Source of the DNA: an uncultured Bacteroidota bacterium
GTDB lineage: Bacteria > Bacteroidota > Bacteroidia > Flavobacteriales > Flavobacteriaceae
Length of the DNA stretch: 6,112 nt
Assembly (NCBI GenBank): GCA_903920835.1
Contig: CAIXNQ010000110.1
Coordinates: forward strand, 1 to 6,112
Direction: 5' to 3'
The position numbers and the translations under genes are program-made. The notes under the pieces were generated by a model, which was not told where the DNA came from, ran no database searches, and was given only the letters and a program-made list of their open reading frames with translations. Below, in pieces: positions 1-5,280 of the stretch. The stretch's first letter is position 1. The number at the start of each line of letters is the position of its first letter.

Positions 1-2691
1 AATAATGACGGGGTTGCTAATTTTGATTTACAAAGTGCTGTTACTTTAGCACCAAATCAGCCAACGTTTGTTGTTAAAGTTTACGAAACAATACCCGATA
101 GAGACCTTAATGTAAACGCATTGCCAAACGTTCCTTATTCAAACATTTTAAACAGCATTATTTATTTTGGAGTTTTCAATCCGAGTGATCCGAGCTGCGT
201 TAGCAAAGGATCGTTTACTTTGACGGCTGTTCCACGTCCAGAACCACCAACAAACCCTGTTATATTGAACGTGTGCGATGTCGATGGCAATGGTTCAGAA
301 GTGGTTAGTTTATTAAACCAAATGACCCCTTTAATACTTCCTAATGCTGCCTATACTACCGATGTAAGCTATTTTGATACAGAACAAAAAGCAATAGGCA
401 ACAACGCTCCGTATAACAACTTATCAGAAATTTTTACTTCAGGCACTCATATTATTTGGGTAAGATTGAGCAATAATGGAGGATGTTATTATGTTACATC
501 ATGTAAATTGATAGTAAACCCAAGACCGACCGCTTCGTCATTTACAAGATATAATTTATGTAATAATACAGGCGTTTTAAACACAGGGGACTTTGATTTA
601 TATTCAGTTCAGTCGCTAGTTTTAAGTGGACAATCAGGCTTGACAGTTGGATATTATGGCTCACAAGCAGATGCAGATGCTAACCCACCACAAAATCCGA
701 TAGCAACACAGTCAAGTCCATTGTATAATAATAATGCAGTAAATCCGCAGACTATTTTTGTTAGACTACAAAATACAGGCACCGGTTGCTATATTGTTAC
801 CCCTTTAGATTTAAGAGTAATTCCGTTGCCAGTGCCAGCAGTGCCAACACCAGCAATTTCTACAATTTGTGACACCTATGGTGCTAACGATGGTATTGCA
901 AAATTTGATTTGAACACGCTCAAACAACAGATTTTGAATGGTGCAAATGCCTCAGATTATGATTTAAGCTTTTATGAGTCGTCTATTGATGCCAACTTAC
1001 CAGTGCCTTTAAACCCTATAAATCCGATTAATGCTTTTGTAAATACGACTCCGTTTTCACAAACAATTTATGTTCGGATGCAGAGTAAAGACAATTCAAC
1101 AATACCGATGGCATGTTATCAAGTAGTGGCAATTACTCTAGTAGTATCCCCATTGCCAAACATTCCAACATTGCCTGATTTAGTTCAATGCGATATAGAT
1201 TCAAACAACCAAGACGGTATCAGCACATTTGATTTTACTTCTCAGACCAATTTGGTTACACAAAACGGAACCAACGCAAATCAAGTGACTTATTTTAGCG
1301 ATGCTTCCTATACGACACAAATATCAAATAATTTAGCAAACTATCGCAACACCACGCCCAATCTGCAAAAGATATATGTTCGTGTAACAAGCGTAGGTCC
1401 GACAACAAGTTGTAATTATGACACAAGTTTTAATTTGATTGTCAACAAACCATTTGCAGCGATAATCCCCAAACCAATCTCGCTATGTGACGATGGTCCA
1501 GCGAGCATTCCAGCAACCAGAGCTTTTGATTTAACATTTGGAGAACACGATATTTTAGGGCTACAGCCTAACGATCCGTTGCCTACTGGTTTTAGTTTTA
1601 CTTATTATTCAGATTATAACGATGCGGTTGCGTCATTAACAAACACAACGATTCCGACGATTTTAACGCCAGACAATTTTACAAACACGCTAAATCCGCA
1701 ACCAGTAGGAGTGGTAGTGACCAACGACATCGGTTGTAAAAGCGTTGTGCTGCTAGACGTTCGGGTATTGCCAAATCCGAAAATTCTAACGACAGGCATT
1801 CAAACAATAACCACCTGCGCCGAAAATTCAAACGGCACAGCAAGTGTAGATTTGACCAAAAACAATAATTATATTCTAAACGGAGACACTACTTATACTG
1901 TTACATTTTCAGATGCCAACGGCAATCCGCTTGTTTCTCCAGCATTGATAGGAAGCGGCGTGGTAACAATTACAGTAACAAATCCACAAGGATGCCCCAC
2001 AAATACGCAAGAAAACGTGGTGGTCAATGCGATACCATTGGTGAACAACGTAAACTACACACTGTGTGAAAACGATGGGAATCAACAAGAAATTTTTGAT
2101 TTGAGTTCAAAAATTGGGGCACTGTTGGGGCAACAAAATCCTGCGAATTACAACGTGACTTTTTATAGTTCACTGAGCAATTTAAATAGTGGAACGGCTA
2201 TAACTTCGCCTGGTCAATTTGCAAATACAACCAACCCACAAGCCATTTATGTTAAGGTAGAAGACAATTTCAACGCGCCAAAATGTGCAAATGTTAGTGG
2301 AGTTGTCGTTTTAAAAGTAGAACAAGGGGCTGTTATACTGACTGCGCCGAGACCTTTAAATGTATGTGATAATGATGGAATCAATGATGGTAAAACCCCA
2401 ATTGATTTGACAACTGATTTACAAACGCAGGTATTAGGCACTAATTCGAATGGTTATACAATTCAATATTTTTACAGTCAGCCCTATATGCTGGACAATA
2501 ACATTGCGGGAGCAACGCTAGTGAGCGATCCTACACAATATATAAATTCACAACAAGATAATGATGTTCTTTGGATTGTGGTGACTAATCCAGCTACTAG
2601 CGCGCCCTGTAGAGCAATCACTTCGGTGCCAGTGCATGTTGAGAAATTACCAGATCCAAAAATTACTTCAAGCACCGGAGATGCTATTATT
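1..2691 (+). repeat. Array of divergent Cys-paired protein repeats (one partial, eight complete)
   Basis: The opening Cys codons of the complete repeats lie at 274, 559, 868, 1189, 1486, 1816, 2065 and 2365, and the next domain opens with Cys at 2692. Repeat lengths are therefore about 95, 103, 107, 99, 110, 83, 100 and 109 residues. The second Cys codons are at 196 (partial first repeat), 484, 787, 1114, 1411, 1735, 1993, 2284 and 2608. The repeats are recognisable as protein but strongly diverged as DNA, so this looks like an old array rather than a recent duplication. The fold is probably beta-sandwich (inferred from alternating hydrophobic strands). The two Cys per repeat may form a disulphide, as expected for a protein exported through the periplasm. 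Confidence 0.85.
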
Positions 2692-3441
2692 TGTTTGGAA
2701 TATCCATCGAAAAATTTATTGAGCGGACTGACTCTTGATTGTGGTCTCTCGGGCAGTAATTATACTTATAGTTGGACGTACAGCGATGGCATAACAACAA
2801 CAATAGGAATCGCCACAACGCCAACTATAGCAGTACAAAACGCAGGAACTTATAGCGTAGTCGCTACCAGCACAAACCAATATCATTGCCCATCTAAATC
2901 AACGAATATTTATACCAGTTTTGACGTAATTGCATCTGGCCCTGCAGATTTACAAACCTCGAGCTATCAAGTGAACAATGCTTTTGAAGAAGATCAAAGT
3001 ATCATTATCGATGTAAAAGGTTATGGAATTTATGAATACAGCCTAGACGAAGGACCATTCCAGAGTAGTAATGTGTTTAGCAACGTGAGTTATGGAGTTC
3101 ATTCGGTGGTAGTGCGAGATGTAAAAGGCCAAACAAGTTGCGGTACGATTACAATAGATAATATTCTGACGATTGATTATCCGCACTATTTTACGCCCAA
3201 CGGCGATGGTTTTAACGATACTTGGAACATTCCTGGACTCAAAAACCAAACCGATTCAAGAATCTTAATCTTTGACCGCAACGGAAAATTGCTCAAAGAA
3301 GTTAGTCCATCAGGCACTGGTTGGGACGGAACTTATAACGAAAACAAAATGCCAGCATCTGATTATTGGTTTACGGTCGAGTTTGTTGACAACTTAATGA
3401 ATCAAAGACAGTTTAAATCGCATTTTGCGTTGAAGAGGTAG
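1..3441 (+). CDS. Large secreted repeat protein with T9SS type B sorting domain, 5'-truncated (adhesin-like)
   Basis: The reading frame is open from base 1 to the TAG at 3439-3441, giving 1146 visible residues; the true start lies upstream. One partial and eight complete repeats fill residues 1 to about 897. Each has an opening Cys-Asp motif (often CDxDGxND, then FDL about six residues on), a central FYxS segment, an IYVRV-like strand and a second Cys. An Ig-like domain follows at about 898-978 (Cys, Trp, GTYSV, Cys), then a module with YSLDEGPFQ near 1017-1025. Residues 1059-1146 are a typical T9SS type B C-terminal domain: YFTPNGDGFNDTW, IFDRNGKLL, GWDGTYN, DYWFTV and a final HFALKR. Proteins of this class cross the outer membrane by the gliding-associated type IX system and act at the cell surface or outside; SprB of F. 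johnsoniae is a known type B substrate. A role in adhesion or surface binding is inferred from the architecture; the ligand is unknown. The gene is followed by its own terminator and converges with the SDR gene. Confidence 0.93.
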   Translation, partial: NNDGVANFDLQSAVTLAPNQPTFVVKVYETIPDRDLNVNALPNVPYSNILNSIIYFGVFNPSDPSCVSKGSFTLTAVPRPEPPTNPVILNVCDVDGNGSEVVSLLNQMTPLILPNAAYTTDVSYFDTEQKAIGNNAPYNNLSEIFTSGTHIIWVRLSNNGGCYYVTSCKLIVNPRPTASSFTRYNLCNNTGVLNTGDFDLYSVQSLVLSGQSGLTVGYYGSQADADANPPQNPIATQSSPLYNNNAVNPQTIFVRLQNTGTGCYIVTPLDLRVIPLPVPAVPTPAISTICDTYGANDGIAKFDLNTLKQQILNGANASDYDLSFYESSIDANLPVPLNPINPINAFVNTTPFSQTIYVRMQSKDNSTIPMACYQVVAITLVVSPLPNIPTLPDLVQCDIDSNNQDGISTFDFTSQTNLVTQNGTNANQVTYFSDASYTTQISNNLANYRNTTPNLQKIYVRVTSVGPTTSCNYDTSFNLIVNKPFAAIIPKPISLCDDGPASIPATRAFDLTFGEHDILGLQPNDPLPTGFSFTYYSDYNDAVASLTNTTIPTILTPDNFTNTLNPQPVGVVVTNDIGCKSVVLLDVRVLPNPKILTTGIQTITTCAENSNGTASVDLTKNNNYILNGDTTYTVTFSDANGNPLVSPALIGSGVVTITVTNPQGCPTNTQENVVVNAIPLVNNVNYTLCENDGNQQEIFDLSSKIGALLGQQNPANYNVTFYSSLSNLNSGTAITSPGQFANTTNPQAIYVKVEDNFNAPKCANVSGVVVLKVEQGAVILTAPRPLNVCDNDGINDGKTPIDLTTDLQTQVLGTNSNGYTIQYFYSQPYMLDNNIAGATLVSDPTQYINSQQDNDVLWIVVTNPATSAPCRAITSVPVHVEKLPDPKITSSTGDAIICLEYPSKNLLSGLTLDCGLSGSNYTYSWTYSDGITTTIGIATTPTIAVQNAGTYSVVATSTNQYHCPSKSTNIYTSFDVIASGPADLQTSSYQVNNAFEEDQSIIIDVKGYGIYEYSLDEGPFQSSNVFSNVSYGVHSVVVRDVKGQTSCGTITIDNILTIDYPHYFTPNGDGFNDTWNIPGLKNQTDSRILIFDRNGKLLKEVSPSGTGWDGTYNENKMPASDYWFTVEFVDNLMNQRQFKSHFALKR
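3175..3438 (+). other. T9SS type B C-terminal sorting domain (coding segment)
   Basis: This segment encodes the last 88 residues of the repeat protein. It carries the signature order of the gliding-motility-associated C-terminal domain family (TIGR04131 type, by recognition): YPHYFTPNGDGFNDTWNIPG, then ILIFDRNGKLLKE, GWDGTYN, DYWFTVEF and a terminal HFALKR. In this family the domain targets the protein to the type IX translocon. Type B signals usually depend on SprF-like partners encoded elsewhere, and none is visible here. Confidence 0.93.
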
Positions 3442-3462
3442 GGTGAATTAAAACTAAAATAT

Positions 3463-3491
3463 AAAACTCCGCAAGTAGCGGAGTTTTTTTT
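3463..3491 (+). terminator. Rho-independent terminator of the repeat-protein gene
   Basis: A perfect 10-base-pair stem (AAAACTCCGC at 3463-3472, GCGGAGTTTT at 3478-3487) encloses the five-base loop AAGTA. It runs into eight T at 3484-3491. It begins 21 bases after the TAG stop. On the minus strand the same stem is followed by TTTTATATTTT, so it may also stop transcripts reading out of the convergent SDR gene. Confidence 0.93.
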
Positions 3492-3648
3492 GAGTAAAAT
3501 TTATGAAAGCCGTTAATTTATCTTCAAATTAGCAAACCAATTTTATGAATTAGTGAACTTTTATAATGATAGGTATAAATTTAATTAAACAGAAATAGCT
3601 TTGAGAAATGTTTTCTGGCAGTATTAATAACTGTAATAATGAGGTCAA

Positions 3649-3671
3649 TTAAAGTTAAATAATAACTTTAA
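3649..3671 (-). other. AT-rich inverted repeat downstream of the SDR gene (possible weak terminator)
   Basis: TTAAAGTTA (3649-3657) and TAACTTTAA (3663-3671) form a perfect nine-base-pair stem around the loop AATAA. It lies 34 bases past the SDR stop codon on the minus strand. The stem contains only one G-C pair and no T-run follows it on that strand, so terminator function is doubtful. The stronger hairpin at 3463-3491 is a better candidate for ending the SDR transcript. Confidence 0.3.
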
Positions 3672-3705
3672 ATCTTTTAAAAATATAAAGCGCCATTAGT
3701 GTTTT

Positions 3706-4701
3706 TTAACTGTTTAACTTAATTGTTTTCGCAACCACATCTTCAATAAATTCAAATTTAAAATTAAATTGTTGTAAGATTTTTCGGTTAGAAATTGATG
3801 TAGTAGCAAACATAGAACGAACCATGTCGGGGGTTAATAGTGGCTTTTTTAAATTTAAAAAAACCAACAAACCGTCAATCCAACTAAGAAAAATTGCTAG
3901 CCAGAAAGGTATTTTTATAAATGGTTGTTTTGTATTCATTATACTAGCGATGCTATTAATTACATGTTTATATCTTTTATTTTCTGATACTAAAACAAAA
4001 CGTTCTCCTGCTACATCACTTTCCATTAACATTTCCATAAGTTGAACTACGTCCCAAACGCCAACAAAACCTGTGGTTCCTTCAGAATAAAATAGCAATC
4101 CTTTTTTTGTTTTGTTAAATAACAAACCGCTACCTTGATTCCAAAAACCTGGTCCTAAAATAACTCCAGGATTAACGATGATGATAGGCAAACCTTCTTG
4201 TTGTCCTCGCCAAACCTCTAACTCAGCACCGTATTTTGTGATGGCATAGTCACTGTGATTGATTTCAGGGTTCCAATCAGTTATTTCGTTAATTTCACTT
4301 TCAAACTGTTTAAGAGCACCAAGTGCAGCTATTGAACTGACATAGCACAATTTTTTTATGGAAAATGATAAACAAAAGTTTACAATATTGGCGGTTCCTT
4401 CAATATTTATTTTCCGCATTTTATTTTTGTCTTTTCGATCAAATGAAATTAAAGCTGCGCAATGATAGACCATAGATACATTTTGGAAGGCAATTTCTAG
4501 TGCATTAACATCATTAATTTCCGCAACAACCCATTCAATTTTTGAAAACAGATACGCTTTATCGTATAATTCAAAAAGCGACTTTGTTTTGATTATAGAT
4601 TGTTCTGATCGATAAATAGCGCGAACATGTTGACCATTTTCTATCAACCGAAGCACTAAATGCGATCCAACCAAACCTGTTGCTCCTGTAACTAATATCA
4701 T
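3706..4701 (-). CDS. NAD(P)-dependent epimerase/dehydratase family protein (extended SDR)
   Basis: This 331-residue protein has the normal length for an extended short-chain dehydrogenase/reductase. The N-terminal Rossmann nucleotide-binding motif is TGATGLVG (residues 5-12). A basic residue after the second strand (Tyr30-Arg31) hints at NADP(H) preference. HCAA (80-83) matches the family's structural NAAA-like motif, and Asn99 sits in the usual INIEGT segment. Catalytic residues are Ser122 or Ser123 in YVSSIAALG, with Tyr152 and Lys156 in YAITK. PGVILGPG (178-185) is the usual substrate-side loop. The region around 265-281 is strongly hydrophobic and could touch the membrane or a lipid substrate. 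Overall it resembles the dihydroflavonol-4-reductase/3-beta-HSD-like branch of SDRs, for which bacterial substrates are mostly unknown, so no specific reaction is assigned. The ATG at 4701 is chosen because the Rossmann strand MILVTGATG begins there exactly and a -7 promoter box lies immediately upstream. The gene is monocistronic as far as the window shows. Confidence 0.93.
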   Translation of the reverse strand: MILVTGATGLVGSHLVLRLIENGQHVRAIYRSEQSIIKTKSLFELYDKAYLFSKIEWVVAEINDVNALEIAFQNVSMVYHCAALISFDRKDKNKMRKINIEGTANIVNFCLSFSIKKLCYVSSIAALGALKQFESEINEITDWNPEINHSDYAITKYGAELEVWRGQQEGLPIIIVNPGVILGPGFWNQGSGLLFNKTKKGLLFYSEGTTGFVGVWDVVQLMEMLMESDVAGERFVLVSENKRYKHVINSIASIMNTKQPFIKIPFWLAIFLSWIDGLLVFLNLKKPLLTPDMVRSMFATTSISNRKILQQFNFKFEFIEDVVAKTIKLNS

Positions 4702-4706
4702 GTTGA

Positions 4707-4714
4707 CAAAGGTA
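4707..4714 (-). promoter_or_regulatory. Bacteroidota -7 promoter box (TACCTTTG) of the SDR gene, probably leaderless
   Basis: The minus strand reads TACCTTTG, an exact match to TAnnTTTG, ending five bases before the SDR ATG. Since transcription normally begins a few bases downstream of this box, the mRNA should start at or next to the ATG, leaving no room for a ribosome-binding site. No clear TTTG -33 element is seen at the expected distance; the region there reads TTATTAGATT. Confidence 0.65.
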
Positions 4715-4911
4715 AACAGTTTTAAATTTGAATCTAATAAATTTGTAAATGTTATTGTTTAAAAAAACGAAACAAAAAATAAAAGTTTCATTATGTTTAG
4801 TTCATTTAGGAAACATCTTGATAATTAAAACCAATTAAACGCAAAATATTCAATCTGTTTAAAAATAAAAGAAAATAAAAAAAGAAATAAAATTTAACAG
4901 TATGAGTTATC

Positions 4912-4932
4912 TTCATTTTAAATTCATTTTAA
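4912..4932 (+). repeat. Two 10-base direct repeats, 11-base period, upstream of the small-peptide promoter
   Basis: TTCATTTTAA occurs at 4912-4921 and again at 4923-4932, separated by a single base. The pair covers the -33 region of the promoter whose -7 box is at 4938-4945. A spacing of about one helical turn would place both copies on the same DNA face, as in a regulator binding site, but in AT-rich spacer it could also be chance or a small duplication. Confidence 0.5.
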
Positions 4933-4937
4933 GGTAT

Positions 4938-4945
4938 TATATTTG
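4938..4945 (+). promoter_or_regulatory. Bacteroidota -7 promoter box (TATATTTG) of the small exported peptide gene
   Basis: TATATTTG is an exact match to TAnnTTTG. Transcription would begin near 4950, giving a 5' leader of roughly 35 AT-rich bases before the ATG at 4987. The leader shows no Shine-Dalgarno sequence, only A/T-rich sequence (ATTTTAAAACTT just before the ATG), as is common in this phylum. The -33 element is poor (TTTA at 4917-4920 in place of TTTG), which leaves room for activation by a regulator. Confidence 0.65.
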
Positions 4946-4986
4946 CATCATTAAAAATCAATTATTAATATTTAATTTTAAAACTT

Positions 4987-5175
4987 ATGAAAAAAGTATT
5001 ATTGTTAGCAGCTTTGTTTTTAGGAACTACTGCTATGGTGAACGCTCAAGAGCCAGCTAAAAAAGAAGCTAAAAAAGAAATGAAAAAAGAAGCTAAAAAA
5101 GTAGAGAAAAAAGCTGAAGCTAAAGCTGACGCTAAAGCTCCTGCTGCTGCTCCTGCTGCTCCAGCTAAAAAATAA
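4987..5175 (+). CDS. Small exported Lys/Ala-rich peptide (hypothetical protein)
   Basis: The 62-residue product opens with a clear Sec signal peptide: MKK, a hydrophobic core VLLLAALFLG, and a likely cleavage site at VNA-Q (after residue 20). The predicted mature peptide of 42 residues is made almost entirely of Lys (14), Ala (14), Glu (6) and Pro (4), with a net charge near +7 and no Cys. Residues 24-43 repeat every four residues, with KK at 25, 29, 33, 37 and 41 separated by EA, EM, EA and VE. A more flexible Ala/Pro stretch follows (51-60) and the peptide ends in KK. The KK block should be helical. Its own promoter and terminator support a real single-gene transcript. Function is unknown; a cationic tail could bind lipopolysaccharide, peptidoglycan or nucleic acid, but that is inference. 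It has no lipobox Cys and no T9SS signal, so the periplasm is the likely location. Confidence 0.85.
   Translation: MKKVLLLAALFLGTTAMVNAQEPAKKEAKKEMKKEAKKVEKKAEAKADAKAPAAAPAAPAKK
5056..5115 (+). repeat. Five 12-base tandem units coding the KK repeat of the small peptide
   Basis: The unit GCTAAAAAAGAA is present exactly at 5056-5067 and 5068-5079, then as variants starting at 5080 (ATG for GCT), 5092 (GTA for GAA) and 5104 (GAG for GCT, GCT for GAA). Every unit keeps an A6 tract coding Lys-Lys. The near-identity suggests growth by unit duplication, so copy number may vary between strains. Confidence 0.85.
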
Positions 5176-5226
5176 TTAAAAACTAAATTAGATTCTTTAA
5201 AGAATTATAATTAAGTAAAAATTATT

Positions 5227-5258
5227 AAAAAGACTGTCTTAATTGACAGTCTTTTTTT
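5227..5258 (+). terminator. Rho-independent terminator of the small peptide gene
   Basis: AAAAAGACTGTC (5227-5238) pairs perfectly with GACAGTCTTTTT (5245-5256) around the loop TTAATT, with a T-run at 5252-5258. It starts 51 bases past the TAA stop and ends 22 bases before the next gene. This argues that the LuxE-like gene is not simply co-transcribed with the peptide gene. Confidence 0.92.
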
Positions 5259-5265
5259 GTTAAAA

Positions 5266-5273
5266 TTAATTTG
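5266..5273 (+). promoter_or_regulatory. Possible weak -7 box (TTAATTTG) for the LuxE-like gene
   Basis: TTAATTTG differs from TAnnTTTG by one base and ends seven bases before the GTG start. A TTG at 5243-5245, inside the terminator hairpin, lies 20 bases upstream and could serve as the -33 element. If used, the transcript would have almost no leader. The alternative is read-through from the peptide gene. Confidence 0.3.
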
Positions 5274-5280
5274 AAAAACA

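Noticed and set aside
121..123. TTG at 121 as the start codon of the large repeat protein
   Set aside because: The same frame is open and clearly coding from base 1 (NNDGVANFDL matches the repeat motif), so the gene begins upstream of the window.
1614..3249. Four minus-strand open frames of about 61-68 codons (1614-1799, 2247-2441, 2484-2675, 3043-3249)
   Set aside because: All lie antisense inside the repeat protein gene, have no recognisable domain and no promoter, and are explained by the coding pattern of the opposite strand.
3492..3705. Short open frames at 3503 and nearby in the spacer after the repeat-protein gene
   Set aside because: They encode about ten residues, have no promoter or conserved feature, and look like chance frames in AT-rich DNA.
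3824..4045. Plus-strand 73-codon open frame with a hydrophobic stretch
   Set aside because: It lies wholly antisense within the SDR gene, whose motifs and start are convincing. The hydrophobic stretch is a by-product of the opposite-strand coding.
4902..5060. Plus-strand 52-codon open frame starting at ATG 4902
   Set aside because: It contains the promoter -7 box of the small-peptide gene and overlaps that gene in another frame; its composition is that of AT-rich spacer.
5059..5114. A6-G runs as programmed frameshift sites in the small peptide
   Set aside because: The classic slippery site A AAA AAG needs a different phase; here the codons read AAA AAA G. No stimulatory structure follows and the normal frame ends with a sensible stop and terminator.
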